A DNA stretch of 64,000 nt from Xylanibacter ruminicola (GCF_900142525.1 NZ_FRBD01000004.1:1-64000), one strand, 5' to 3'; shown: positions 47,666-58,092, numbered from the stretch's first letter. A program made the numbers and translations. The notes: generated by a model from the sequence alone, not told the origin.

Positions 47666-49975
47666 ATGAAACAGACAAAGCTTTGGATTCTGCTGGTAGT
47701 ATTGACCAGTGTACTGATAGTAGCATGTAACGATGATGAAAAGAAATCCCGGATCAGCGAGGTTGACAAGCTGATTGAGGCATCGCAGAAAAACAGAAAT
47801 TACAACGAGCTGATGAAGGTTGTAGACAGTCTGGAGACGAATGGGATTATCTCTTCTACCAAAGCCTGCTATTGGCGAGGCTATGCCTGCGACAAGATGA
47901 AACGCCAGAGACTGGCAGAATATTATTGGAAAGCCTCTATCGATGCCGCCAAAGAGTCGACCGACGGCGATGAGATGACATATTATGCCAAGTCAGCTAG
48001 CCGATTGGCCAACATGCTATCGGTAAGAGGCGACTACGAGGAAGGCCTGAACATAGCCATCCCTGTTGCCAGCAAACTGGAATCGCTTGACTGCGACAGC
48101 ACCAGCGACTATCTGAACATACTTATATATATAGGTTGCTGCCAGGAAGGCATGGGCACAGCCGATGGTAATGCCGACGGATTTACCAAGGCTTACCAGC
48201 GACACATGGAAAACATCGAGACCTATCATAACGATGTGGTTTATAAGGATGGTATCACAGGTATTATCAACATTGCCTATGATTACATTTGGGCCAAGAA
48301 ATGGCAAGAGGCTCTGGTATGGACCACCCGCTTCGGACAGATATTGAGCGAATACGAGCAGCGCCCCGATGCCGATGCCGAGTACATTGACCGCCAGTTG
48401 GCACGTCACGACATCTATCAGGCCATTGCACTTGAAGGACTTCACAAATCAGACGAAGCAGCCAAGGCCTACGACAAATTCCTGACTACCCAGTTCAGCA
48501 AGACGCCAAAGGGACGCATTGATGCCAACGACTATCTGACTGCCGCCCATCGATGGGACGAGGCCTCAGAGAATTACAACAGTCTTGACGCCATGATGGG
48601 TGAGAATGTGAAGAACTACTCGATTGAGAATATCGAGAACCTGGTTCTGAAGAAGTATCGCACCAACGTGCTGGCAGGCCGTCGTGATTCAGCCATGAAG
48701 ATAGCAATGGACATCAGCAACTCACTAGGCCAGGCTATTGCAAAATCCAGAAAGATTGAGAAAGAGGAACAGGCCGTCATCGTGAAGAATGTAGAGAAGA
48801 CAACGGAGTTACAAGCCAAGAAAAACAGGAAATATCAGATTCTGATTGTAGCAGGCTTCGTTTTCCTGATTCTCTGCATGACAGCCTTTGTCGTTATACG
48901 CCATCGTCTAGCCAAACGTATGGAGGCCGAATTCGAAGATCTGAAATACGACTACGACCGTCTGGAGGCCGACACCATTGTGAAAGAGCGTGAGGCTTCA
49001 GAACTTCGCATCGCGCAGAACATACAAAAGGTAATCGCCCCAAGTCAACTGCCACAGCATAAGTTCTTCGACATCTGGAGCTCAACAACCGTTGGATTGA
49101 TGGAAGGCGGCGGAATCCTGGATTACGCCATGCGCAACGGAAAGCTGTTCTTCTGTGTAGGCGAAGCAACCGTCGAGGGTGTTAAAGCTTCACTCCTTAC
49201 CACCGTTGTCAAGGCACAGTTCCGTACAGCGATCGCTTTCGAGGATAAGCCAGACCATATTGTGTCATCCATCAACAATGCCATAGCCAAGGAAGGCGAG
49301 AAAGGTCAGGCAGTAAGACTGTTTGTAGGTATTCTCGACATCAGCACCGGCGCCCTACATTTCTGTAATGCCAACCATGATGCACCATTGTTGGTAAGCA
49401 ACGAGCTGCATCACCTGCCGGTAGAGCAAAATATAGCTATAGGCGAAAAGCCAAACTTTAAGTACGAAGCTCAGGAAATACTGATGACACCAGGAACCAT
49501 GATCTTCCTGAACACCGACGGACTGACAAAGGTAAAGAATGCCGAACACAGAGTCTTCAACGAGAAACGCATGCTGGGTTGCGCCCTGCAAGCCATGAAA
49601 CTGGATCCACGCCCCAAACCGTTTATCGAGAATATGCTTGATGCCGTAAACCGTTTCGCAGGCGACTTTGAGCAGAGAGACGACATCGCATTGCTGACTA
49701 TCAGGTACAAGGGCGGCAGAAAGATGCTCCAAAATAATAGTGAAACAGAACAAGAGCCAGAGGTTGAGCCAGTAGCACAGCCAACAGTAGAGCCCGCACA
49801 GGCACCGGAGTCAGAGCCAGAGCCAGTGATGACTGAAGCTCCCAGGGTTATTGAAGAACCTGAGGTATTTATCGAGCCTGAAGTTATTGAGGAACCCGAA
49901 GTTATTGATGAGCCCGAGATCATCAAAGAACCCGAGATTATCATCGAAGATGCGGAGGCTACTGAAATTTCGTAG
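47666..49975 (+). CDS. TPR membrane protein with degenerate SpoIIE/PP2C phosphatase domain
   Basis: Start set at the ATG at 47666 (MKQTKLW); an earlier in-frame TTG is less likely. The roughly 769-residue protein has a lipobox-like signal (VLIVACND), a TPR region (about 25-370), a membrane helix (about 391-411), a coiled coil and a C-terminal SpoIIE-like PP2C domain (about 455-690). That domain keeps LNTDGLTKV and QRDDIALLTI, but the usual GGD-YD and GDVxGHG metal motifs read GGGILDY and VGEATVEG, so two metal-binding aspartates appear lost. A tail of about 70 residues repeats EPEVI/DEPEII. Its 3' end overlaps the convergent PD40 gene by 17 bases. Confidence 0.75.
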   Translation: MKQTKLWILLVVLTSVLIVACNDDEKKSRISEVDKLIEASQKNRNYNELMKVVDSLETNGIISSTKACYWRGYACDKMKRQRLAEYYWKASIDAAKESTDGDEMTYYAKSASRLANMLSVRGDYEEGLNIAIPVASKLESLDCDSTSDYLNILIYIGCCQEGMGTADGNADGFTKAYQRHMENIETYHNDVVYKDGITGIINIAYDYIWAKKWQEALVWTTRFGQILSEYEQRPDADAEYIDRQLARHDIYQAIALEGLHKSDEAAKAYDKFLTTQFSKTPKGRIDANDYLTAAHRWDEASENYNSLDAMMGENVKNYSIENIENLVLKKYRTNVLAGRRDSAMKIAMDISNSLGQAIAKSRKIEKEEQAVIVKNVEKTTELQAKKNRKYQILIVAGFVFLILCMTAFVVIRHRLAKRMEAEFEDLKYDYDRLEADTIVKEREASELRIAQNIQKVIAPSQLPQHKFFDIWSSTTVGLMEGGGILDYAMRNGKLFFCVGEATVEGVKASLLTTVVKAQFRTAIAFEDKPDHIVSSINNAIAKEGEKGQAVRLFVGILDISTGALHFCNANHDAPLLVSNELHHLPVEQNIAIGEKPNFKYEAQEILMTPGTMIFLNTDGLTKVKNAEHRVFNEKRMLGCALQAMKLDPRPKPFIENMLDAVNRFAGDFEQRDDIALLTIRYKGGRKMLQNNSETEQEPEVEPVAQPTVEPAQAPESEPEPVMTEAPRVIEEPEVFIEPEVIEEPEVIDEPEIIKEPEIIIEDAEATEIS

Positions 49976-51446
49976 CCACCCGCTCTTTTCCACTTAGTTT
50001 CATAGCAGTCTGATAGCTATCATAGTCTACAGGCTTCGACGTAAAGTCGGGCGTATTAAACGAGTATAGCAACTCTCTGTAATAACGTTTAGGATCACGC
50101 TGTGGCAACAGGAAAGGCTTGGTTGCCTGGCCCTGCTTGTCTAGCATCGACAGGTAAATCTGTGTGTAAAGTCCATTCTCACGGCGACTGGTAAACAAGA
50201 ACCAGCGACTGTTTACATTCCAGTTATGCCAACTCTCCGTTCTTTCGCTGTTTACCTCGGTCATCGGTCTGGTCTCACCTGTCTGCAAATCCAGTAACCA
50301 CAAATCTGCTTCCGGATGCCAGATAGAGAAGTAGCCAAAATCAGTCTGAGTATACATCAGGTATCTGCCATCGTACGACGGACGAGGCCAGGTATAGCTC
50401 TTCCCAGTAGACTCAGCACTCTGCAATGTATCAACCTGCTCACCTAGTTTCCCGGTTTTCTCATCGAAACTGATACGACACAAACTATATTTCTCCTTAT
50501 CATAGTCTGTGGGATATATCTGACGCTTGGCAGTAGTAAAATAGAGCCATTTGCCATCAGGCGAGAAAGCTGGCGTATTCTCTGCCCAGTATTTTTTCAT
50601 AATAATGGTGTCGCCAAGCACGGTATGAGTCTCGGTATCATATACAAACACATCCGACGATGAGTCGTACACCTCAATTCGTTTGTTCTTCATATTGGTG
50701 TGGAACATTTGCGATGTCTTGTTGGTAGAGAAAGCACAATATCGCCCACCTGGATGCCAATAGGGATAAACCATCGAACCACCCAGCGAGTCGTTCTTCG
50801 CCTTCAACAGCTCTATGCCGTTTTTACCAATGGCGGTAGCACCATGATTTCCACGCACATGAAACACAAACTGATCGGGATTCGTGCGATTAGCCGTATG
50901 ACAGTTCAGACATTGGTTCGGTGTTTGGGTATTTACAAGCAGCGCTTCCTCGTCGAAGTTACTCAGATTACGCTGGTAAAGTCCCATTTTGCTATACATC
51001 TCATAGCTGGGTGGTATACGACGATAGGTGATACCCCATGCCTCCAGAGGCTCATCGCTCACATTTACTGTAAACTCCTGATATCCAGTCCATTGTCCGT
51101 CTTTTTTGGCACAAACGGCAAATGTGAGTGCTCCGCCTTTGTTCTGCTTCAGCAGCTGATGCCATTCGTCAACATCAAAGTCGGCATAATCACCATTAGC
51201 ATGAATACTTCCTCCTTTTGTTCCTTTCACCTCTACATCAATCGTAGCAAAAGCATCATCGGCCATAGCAAAGTTAAGCGGTGCTATATCCACAGGAATA
51301 GTAACACCCACATAATCAGGGTATATCTCGGGTGTTTGGTTCACTTTTGTCACATTGGTGGGAGTCGGGCTACAAGCCACCAACGCCCAGCACCCTATAC
51401 TTAAAACTATATTTCTAATAGAAGAATACATCTTTGCCATTGTCAT
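49959..51446 (-). CDS. PD40/TolB-like propeller lipoprotein with a haem c motif
   Basis: A 495-residue protein with lipobox LVACSP. After an N-terminal beta domain (about 40-150) it has a single CLNCH (CXXCH) c-type haem attachment site near residue 180, followed by PD40/TolB-like propeller repeats (AFSPDGKWLYFTT, RPSYDGRYLMYTQTD, NSRWFLFTSRREN). The combination suggests a periplasmic or surface haem protein of unknown substrate. Three possible ATG starts lie within 15 bases; the shortest gives a more usual signal length. It overlaps the end of the upstream DUF6057-like gene, so the two are likely translationally coupled. Confidence 0.7.
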   Translation of the reverse strand: MTMAKMYSSIRNIVLSIGCWALVACSPTPTNVTKVNQTPEIYPDYVGVTIPVDIAPLNFAMADDAFATIDVEVKGTKGGSIHANGDYADFDVDEWHQLLKQNKGGALTFAVCAKKDGQWTGYQEFTVNVSDEPLEAWGITYRRIPPSYEMYSKMGLYQRNLSNFDEEALLVNTQTPNQCLNCHTANRTNPDQFVFHVRGNHGATAIGKNGIELLKAKNDSLGGSMVYPYWHPGGRYCAFSTNKTSQMFHTNMKNKRIEVYDSSSDVFVYDTETHTVLGDTIIMKKYWAENTPAFSPDGKWLYFTTAKRQIYPTDYDKEKYSLCRISFDEKTGKLGEQVDTLQSAESTGKSYTWPRPSYDGRYLMYTQTDFGYFSIWHPEADLWLLDLQTGETRPMTEVNSERTESWHNWNVNSRWFLFTSRRENGLYTQIYLSMLDKQGQATKPFLLPQRDPKRYYRELLYSFNTPDFTSKPVDYDSYQTAMKLSGKERVATKFQ

Positions 51447-52527
51447 AAATCTCTTTCAAACGATGATAATATTGATGTTTGTTCAACAACTCTGGCTGTT
51501 CAGCCATCTGTTTCATTCTTTCAGCCCAACCGCGATAGAAGGTTGTCTGCTCGAGTATAGCAATATACTTCAGCGCCACCTCAGTCTGTCCTGTAATAAG
51601 GTTCGTTTCTACCAGTCGGCGCAAGGCTCTGCCGCTCTTATTATAATTTGGTGCAGCCTCCATCGCCTCAAAGGCAGCGCGCTGGGCAATATTCACCATA
51701 CCTATTTGCATTGCAATGTCGCTCACGGAAAATGCTGTTGAGATACTGCGAAGCGCCTCTGTTGAAGGCGAGAAGTTATTTAGCATCTCTTGCTGACTGG
51801 CCTGATTCCTACGAATCCTCATGTCAAATGCCATCTCTTCATAACTGCCCAGTTTCTTGTCGTCCCAATAATAGTCTACGCCTCGCGTCAACTGTGCCAG
51901 TGGATATGGAGCAAGCCTTGCGCTTAAAACTACACAACCCACCAGCAGCACAACAAGTCCTGCCACAAACGGAATATGCTTCTTATTATATAAATAAGGT
52001 ATGATAGCCAGAATGATGGCAGGACCTATCAGCCAGTAGCCAACAGGCATCAGGAATATCAGCAAAGCTAGCTGCGCCTTGTCATTTAATACACTAACCA
52101 GATTTGCCAAGGCCAAAGCCAATATGATGGCAACTGTCAATGTCATAGGGAAATGGATGATGGTCCACAGATATACAAGCACCACCGATGGCACCAGACT
52201 GAGCAGCCAGAAATACCATTTCTGCGGTTTACCAAATGCGCCATAAGTCAGCATCTGCACGATTACAAACAATACGCCATACCATAAAGCACCATAAAGA
52301 GGGTTAAGATAGAATTGAATAATCATCTCGCCCAGATACTGTGCCAACCCACCAGGAATGATAAGTCGTTCCACCAGATAGTCGGTATTCCACAAAAACA
52401 GTTGCGACTGTTCGCGAGCCAGCATCAAGAAGGGCAATTTAAACAGGAAGTAGCAAAACACTGCCACTCCAAGAGCCGCTACCAGCAGCCAACGCCCATT
52501 ATTCTGTATATATTCCTTTACGTTCAT
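51415..52527 (-). CDS. DUF6057-like integral membrane protein
   Basis: A 370-residue protein. Residues 12 to about 210 contain about seven hydrophobic helices (for example VAALGVAVFCYFLF, ALIFLMPVGYWLIGPAII, FVAGLVVLLVGCVVLS). The C-terminal 150 residues are soluble and helical, reminiscent of TPR repeats (DIAMQIGMVNIAQRAAFEAMEAAPN). It resembles the DUF6057 group of Bacteroidetes; the function is unknown. Overlap with the PD40/haem gene by up to 32 bases suggests they work together. Confidence 0.65.
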   Translation of the reverse strand: MNVKEYIQNNGRWLLVAALGVAVFCYFLFKLPFLMLAREQSQLFLWNTDYLVERLIIPGGLAQYLGEMIIQFYLNPLYGALWYGVLFVIVQMLTYGAFGKPQKWYFWLLSLVPSVVLVYLWTIIHFPMTLTVAIILALALANLVSVLNDKAQLALLIFLMPVGYWLIGPAIILAIIPYLYNKKHIPFVAGLVVLLVGCVVLSARLAPYPLAQLTRGVDYYWDDKKLGSYEEMAFDMRIRRNQASQQEMLNNFSPSTEALRSISTAFSVSDIAMQIGMVNIAQRAAFEAMEAAPNYNKSGRALRRLVETNLITGQTEVALKYIAILEQTTFYRGWAERMKQMAEQPELLNKHQYYHRLKEIYDNGKDVFFY

Positions 52528-52549
52528 AATTAGTTAGAAAAAGATGCCG

Positions 52550-52557
52550 CAAAGATA
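52550..52557 (-). promoter_or_regulatory. -7 box (TATCTTTG) for the DUF6057/PD40 pair
   Basis: A TAnnTTTG match 22 bases upstream of the ATG at 52527, located directly after the terminator of the SusC/SusD operon. Confidence 0.55.
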
Positions 52558-52582
52558 CAACATAATTATAATATTACCAAAA

Positions 52583-52627
52583 AAAATAATCAAAAAAAGA
52601 TGCCGCGTCATCGCGACGCAGCATCTT
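52583..52627 (-). terminator. Intrinsic terminator after SusC/SusD (second pair)
   Basis: AAGATGCCGCGTC (52597-52609) and GACGCAGCATCTT (52615-52627) pair over 13 positions with one mismatch around a 5-base loop. On the minus strand a T-rich stretch follows. It lies about 60 bases past the SusD stop. Confidence 0.85.
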
Positions 52628-52687
52628 CTAAATACCAAAACAATGTGTCTAATACTAACTACTATAACTAACTTAAAATATAGTCAA

Positions 52688-54625
52688 TTAATTATTACCC
52701 AGGTAAGCAGGGTTCTGATCACAAGCTGGATTCTTAATAAGCTCATCCTGTGGGATAGGCATATCCATCTTCAAATCGTTGTAGTCGTAATCACGGTTGG
52801 TCCAGGGCACATCCTTCAGATTCTCAACGCTCTGCTTAGGATAGTTGGTAGACACGTGGTCAGCCATGAAGTTAGACTTCTGCATATCTGGACGGAGACA
52901 CCACTCACAGTTGAACTCCTTACGGCGCTCAGTGTTAACAGCAACCTGCCAAACAGGAGACTTGAAGCCCTTCTTTGCAGCATAAGCTGTGTAGTATGTC
53001 TTTGCATCCTCACGGAGAGCGTCATTGCTTCCGAATGGAATAGGATACTCTGTACGAGTTTTGTGGAAAACACCACCAGCGGCTTCTGAACCATCCTCAC
53101 GACCTACCCAATCAGCGAAGCTGTTGTAGTATGGCAGATACTTATCAGTAAGAGCCTGCTCTTTACCAGCCTCGAGCTTACCAAATGCACGCTCACGGAG
53201 CTCGTCAATCTGTGCCCAAGCTGTAGCATCGTCACCACCGTTCAAGCGGAACAAGCACTCAGCATAGTCGAGCATCACGTTAGGCAGACGCTTCCAGTAG
53301 ATAGGAGTTGGGCTCCAGTGACCATCACCCCAAGACTTATAGTCGGCAGAAGCGGTACGCCACATCTTAGAACTCCAGATAGAAGGTGCCCACTCACCGT
53401 TGTTAAAGTGGAACTGCTTGGTAGCCGTACCAGATTTACCCTTACCAAGAACCTCCTGCAGATATGGGTTTACACCGTAGATAGCGGGCTCGTACCAACC
53501 CTCGTACTTAGAATCGTATGCAGCGTTGTTAGGATCGATCTGGGGAACAGCACCAGTGTAGCAAGAACCGGCACGACGCTTGTCACCCTTTTCGTAGCAA
53601 GAGTACCACTCCCAAGAGAGGTAAAGTGAACCCCAACCACCGTTTTCAGGACATGCAGTATACCACTTCAGCATCAGCTTAGAAGTCAGGTTACCCCACT
53701 GTCCCCAGTTGGTACCCTCATCAAGCTGCTCACACCAGATAGCCTCAGGTCCCCATGCAGATGCGGGATCCCACAGAGTGGTGAACGACTCATTCAGTTT
53801 GTAAGTCTTGCTGTCAAGAATCTGCTTGAAGCAGTCAGCAGCGAGCTCATAGCACTTAGCAGCAGTTGTAGGATCAGCACCAGTATCAGTAATACCGTTT
53901 GCACCATCTGTCAGACGATAAGCCTTCCACATATAGGCATCACCCAGGTAAGCCAGAGCCATACCCTTTGTTGCGCGGCCATACTGTCCATCTAGAGGCG
54001 CCCAGTCCAAAAGATCTGCTGCAGTCTTAAAGTCTGAAATAATGAAGTCCCACATCTCTGCATAAGTCTGTGCGCGTGCCTTTGTAGGAGTGTTGTTGTA
54101 TGTCTCACCAGTTTCCAGCATAGGTACACGACCGAATGTGGTAGCCAGCCAATGATAGAAGAATCCACGCAAAGCATGAGCTTCACCCTTCAGGTGAGTC
54201 TTGTACTTCTCTGTGAACTCCAGGTTAGTCTCTGCAGCATCAAGACCTGCAATATAGTCGTTAGCACGGCAGATTCCTGCATATACATGCTTCCAACCAC
54301 TTAGCAACTCAGATGAGTTGGCATTCCAAGCCTGTGAGTTCCAGTTCTTATCCCAACCTGTAGCCTGTGTGTCGATGGTAGGGTGACAACCTGTGAACAG
54401 GTTTGGCTTAAATCCCCAGTCGCCATCGAAATCATCGTTAGGATACATCATATCATAGACACCATTCAAACCTTTAATGGCGTTAGAATTCTTCTCAAAC
54501 AATCCAGAAGGATCAATTGAGTCGTATTTATCTACTGCAAGGAACTCATCGTTGTTGCATGATGTAAGGCCTAACGCCATCATACCGCAAACGGCAGCTC
54601 CGAAAAGAAAATATCTATTTTTCAT
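52688..54625 (-). CDS. SusD/RagB-type surface glycan-binding lipoprotein (second pair)
   Basis: A 645-residue lipoprotein (lipobox LTSCNN, cysteine near residue 23) with SusD features: NGVYDMMYPN, CRANDYIAGLD, LKGEAHALRGFFYHWLATTFGRVPML and KGMALAYLGDAYMWKAY. It is about 100 residues longer than the mannan SusD and rich in Trp in the binding half. It follows the SusC gene by 50 bases. Xylan or arabinoxylan is the likely ligand because the operon is preceded by the same paired operator as the xylan genes (inference). Confidence 0.94.
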   Translation of the reverse strand: MKNRYFLFGAAVCGMMALGLTSCNNDEFLAVDKYDSIDPSGLFEKNSNAIKGLNGVYDMMYPNDDFDGDWGFKPNLFTGCHPTIDTQATGWDKNWNSQAWNANSSELLSGWKHVYAGICRANDYIAGLDAAETNLEFTEKYKTHLKGEAHALRGFFYHWLATTFGRVPMLETGETYNNTPTKARAQTYAEMWDFIISDFKTAADLLDWAPLDGQYGRATKGMALAYLGDAYMWKAYRLTDGANGITDTGADPTTAAKCYELAADCFKQILDSKTYKLNESFTTLWDPASAWGPEAIWCEQLDEGTNWGQWGNLTSKLMLKWYTACPENGGWGSLYLSWEWYSCYEKGDKRRAGSCYTGAVPQIDPNNAAYDSKYEGWYEPAIYGVNPYLQEVLGKGKSGTATKQFHFNNGEWAPSIWSSKMWRTASADYKSWGDGHWSPTPIYWKRLPNVMLDYAECLFRLNGGDDATAWAQIDELRERAFGKLEAGKEQALTDKYLPYYNSFADWVGREDGSEAAGGVFHKTRTEYPIPFGSNDALREDAKTYYTAYAAKKGFKSPVWQVAVNTERRKEFNCEWCLRPDMQKSNFMADHVSTNYPKQSVENLKDVPWTNRDYDYNDLKMDMPIPQDELIKNPACDQNPAYLGNN

Positions 54626-54675
54626 ATTTGTATTCTTATTTATATTTTACTATTTCATTAATGACCGTTAAACCA

Positions 54676-57600
54676 TTAGAAAGTTACGTTGATACCACCC
54701 ATGAAGGTACGTGGCTGTGGGTAACGACCAGTGTCAAGACCCTGATAGAGTACAGAACCGCTACCACACTCAGGATCACCGTACTTGTTGTAACCAGAGA
54801 TGGTGAGCAGGTTGTTAACACCCAAGTATACACGAGCCTTCTGAATTGACAGCATATTGCTGATATTCTTTGGCAGGGTGTAACCTACCTGGAGGTTGCC
54901 GATACGGAGGAAGTCACCGTTCTTAACCCACAAGCTGCTAACACGTGTGTTACGAGCGTAGTCACCGATTGACAGACGAGGCAGTGAACCGCTACCATTA
55001 CGGAATGCCTGGTTATATGCTTCTGTCAGAATATTTGGAGTAGTCTGGTCGTCGAGCTGTGTCATGCTGCTCAGCTTCATTGCAGAGTATGACAGGATGT
55101 CCTGACCAAATACACCATACATATAAAGGCTGAAGTCCCAATCCTTATAGTTTGCACCTACAGTGATACCATAGTTCAGAGCGGGGAATCCATTACCCAG
55201 GATAGTACGGTCGTTCTGATCGATAACGTGGTCACCATTCAAATCCTTAAATTTAGCGTCTCCAACTGCCAAAGGATGACCCTGACTAGCATCAATCTTA
55301 GTTTCAGCATCCTGGAATTTACCTGTAGCATCAGTATAGTAAGCAAGATATTCTTTCAGATCAGCCTCATCCTTGATGATACCATCAAATACATAACCAT
55401 AGAATGAACCTACTGCCTCACCTTCCATACAGATAGAGTGGTTGTTCCAGTGACCGTTACCATCGACAGCACCAACCTGAGAACCGTCGTAAGCACCTGC
55501 ACCACTATTTCCAGAAGCAGTATTGTACAGAGGATCACCCATCTTCTTAACCTTATTCTTAATAGTAGAGCCAGTCAGACGAGCATTGATACCGAAGTCC
55601 TTGTTAATCTGCTTGTGATAACCAATAGCGAACTCAAATCCCTTGTTCTGGATCTCACCGTAGTTGGTGTAAACCTGAGTATTACCAGCTGTTGGACGGA
55701 ACTGCTGATACAGAAGCAAATCCTTAGTGGTCTTTACGAAGTAATCCAAAGTGATATCCCAATCGTTCAGGAATGCAAAGTCGATACCGAAGTTCAGCAT
55801 CTCGTTGGTCTCCCACTTCAGGTTTGTATCAACCAGAGGAGCAAACCAACCAGTCTGACGGTCACGATTTCCACCAAATGCACCAGAGATACCATTGGTA
55901 CCATAGAAGTTATAAGCAGCATCAGCACTCAGAGCATAAACAGCTTTGCCTGCCATGTTACCAGCATTACCGGTCTGACCCCAACCGAAACGGAGCTTCA
56001 AGTTATTAACGAACTTAATGTCCTTCATGAATGGCTCCTCAGAGATACGCCATGCACCGGCTACTGATGGGAAGGTACCCCAACGGTTACCAGAACCGAA
56101 GTTAGAGCTACCATCCTTACGGATAGTGGCAGTCAGGATGTAGCGGTCCATCAGGCTATAAGAAGCACGAGCGAAGTAAGAGATTGAACGAGAATCGCCA
56201 TTATAAGCTCCATTACCCTGAATATCATCTGGTTTTTCAGTCAGACTGATAGCACGGTTCAGTACAGATGGGAAGTTACGAGCACTTGCACTTACCCACT
56301 GTCCCCATGACTTGCCAACCTCATTACCAACCATCAGAGTCAGGTTGTGGATATCGTATGTCAAGTTGTAAGTCAGATAAGTCTGCAGACCGAGGCTGTA
56401 ACCATGACTGTTATTCAGAGAGAAAGCATAGGATTGATCAGACTGCATAGGAATTTCTGTCCATTCACCATTGATACGATTGTAACGATGGCGTCCACCT
56501 GTATAGTCTGAACTATTATTTCCCCAATATGTATAGGTACCCTGAGAACGGAGATCAAGCTTGTGGTGCTTAAGATCCAGGAATGTCAGGTCGATGAAAG
56601 CAGTTGTCTGGATACGATCGAAACCGTTGCGGGCACGATCACCATTCTCCATCTGAGAAGCATATGGGTTAGCACCAATAGTGGTATTACCCTCCCAACC
56701 GTTTGTACTCTGCTGAGTACCAGTACCATATGTACCATCAGGGTTTACAAGGTTTACATTAACAAGCTGCTTATTTGGATCGTTGTCAAGGAAATAGTCC
56801 AAAGTAGGAGTCATAGAAGCAAAGTCACGAAGTGAAGACATGTTCTGGTTGTTACCCAGGCTCATATTAGAACCATAGCTCTCACTGTGAGTGTAGTTGA
56901 TATCACCACCAACTTCCAAATACTTATTTACTTTGGTATTAACGTTTGCACGAGCAGTAAAACGCTGATAGTTGGTATTGATAACCAAACCATCAATCTT
57001 GTTATAACCGAATGAGAGGTTATACTGTGTCTTTTCGTTACCACCGTTCAGAGAAGCACCGTACTGCTGCTTGAGAGCGGCACGAGTCATTTCCTTCTGC
57101 CAGTTAATCTCCTTAACCTTACTGAAATCGCTGAGAGTCCAGAGCTTATTGATAAACATACCGTTATCATTAGCTTTAGCCTCCTTAATAGCGGTTGCAT
57201 AAGTGTTCAGGTTCATTACGTCGAGGGTATAAGGCAGAGTCTGAAGACCGAAGTCAGCAGTAATAGTAATATTAGTACGTCCCTTCTGACCATGCTTGGT
57301 TGTAATCATGATAACACCGTTAGCACCTGCAGAACCATAGATAGCAGTTGCAGAAGCATCTTTCAGAACCTCGATACGCTCAATATCAGCAGGGTTAATG
57401 AAATCAGCACTTGTACCAACCTGTACACCATCTACTACATAAAGAGGTGAAGCATCACCATTGATGGTTCCGATACCACGGATACGGATGGCAGCCTTAC
57501 CATCAGGAGATCCGTCCTGCTGAGAAACCATTACACCGGCAGCAGCACCCTGCAGGGCCTGAGCTACGTTAGTTGGAACGCGCTTCATTACAGCCTCCTG

Positions 57601-57987
57601 GTCAACGGTAGCAACTGATCCAGAGATATCACTCTTCTTCATTGTACCATAACCTACAACGACTACGTCGTTCAGCATCTGTGCGTCTTCCTTCAGCACA
57701 ACAGTAATGTTAGTCTTACCAGCAACCTTGATTGACTGTGGTACGTAACCAACATAAGAGATGTTCAGAGTAGCGTTTGAAGCTGCCTGAATTTGGAAAT
57801 TACCATTGAAGTCGGTAATTGCACCAATATTAGTACCCTGTACTTTTACAGTAGCACCGATAACTGGTTCACCAGCTTCATCATTCACCGTTCCCTTAAC
57901 CAAGCTCTGAGCCAGCGCTCCCATTGGGAACAAACAGAGCAGGAACAGTGCCATTAACGGCTTTTGCAGTGATTTAAAATTCCACAT
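54676..57987 (-). CDS. SusC-type TonB-dependent transporter (second pair, probable xylan)
   Basis: A 1103-residue protein with signal peptide (cleavage after GALAQ), carboxypeptidase-regulatory-like domain (about 28-105, VKGTVNDEAGEPVIGATVKVQG), TonB box NDVVVVGYGT, plug domain (about 115-230, VAQALQGAAAGVMVSQQDG, GSAGANGVIMITTK) and a barrel ending in GGINVTF. It is the only other SusC in the window; the xylan enzyme cluster itself has none. A 16-base direct repeat at 58172 and 58193 matching the xylan operator lies upstream, linking it to the xylan HTCS. Confidence 0.95.
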   Translation of the reverse strand: MWNFKSLQKPLMALFLLCLFPMGALAQSLVKGTVNDEAGEPVIGATVKVQGTNIGAITDFNGNFQIQAASNATLNISYVGYVPQSIKVAGKTNITVVLKEDAQMLNDVVVVGYGTMKKSDISGSVATVDQEAVMKRVPTNVAQALQGAAAGVMVSQQDGSPDGKAAIRIRGIGTINGDASPLYVVDGVQVGTSADFINPADIERIEVLKDASATAIYGSAGANGVIMITTKHGQKGRTNITITADFGLQTLPYTLDVMNLNTYATAIKEAKANDNGMFINKLWTLSDFSKVKEINWQKEMTRAALKQQYGASLNGGNEKTQYNLSFGYNKIDGLVINTNYQRFTARANVNTKVNKYLEVGGDINYTHSESYGSNMSLGNNQNMSSLRDFASMTPTLDYFLDNDPNKQLVNVNLVNPDGTYGTGTQQSTNGWEGNTTIGANPYASQMENGDRARNGFDRIQTTAFIDLTFLDLKHHKLDLRSQGTYTYWGNNSSDYTGGRHRYNRINGEWTEIPMQSDQSYAFSLNNSHGYSLGLQTYLTYNLTYDIHNLTLMVGNEVGKSWGQWVSASARNFPSVLNRAISLTEKPDDIQGNGAYNGDSRSISYFARASYSLMDRYILTATIRKDGSSNFGSGNRWGTFPSVAGAWRISEEPFMKDIKFVNNLKLRFGWGQTGNAGNMAGKAVYALSADAAYNFYGTNGISGAFGGNRDRQTGWFAPLVDTNLKWETNEMLNFGIDFAFLNDWDITLDYFVKTTKDLLLYQQFRPTAGNTQVYTNYGEIQNKGFEFAIGYHKQINKDFGINARLTGSTIKNKVKKMGDPLYNTASGNSGAGAYDGSQVGAVDGNGHWNNHSICMEGEAVGSFYGYVFDGIIKDEADLKEYLAYYTDATGKFQDAETKIDASQGHPLAVGDAKFKDLNGDHVIDQNDRTILGNGFPALNYGITVGANYKDWDFSLYMYGVFGQDILSYSAMKLSSMTQLDDQTTPNILTEAYNQAFRNGSGSLPRLSIGDYARNTRVSSLWVKNGDFLRIGNLQVGYTLPKNISNMLSIQKARVYLGVNNLLTISGYNKYGDPECGSGSVLYQGLDTGRYPQPRTFMGGINVTF

Positions 57988-58092
57988 AATTAATTTAATT
58001 AGTTAGATAATTGTAATATATTTGGCTGAAATTTATCATATTTAAGCGTTAAGTTTCCACAAACTTGCGCGTTATTGGTTCGAAATCGGTTG

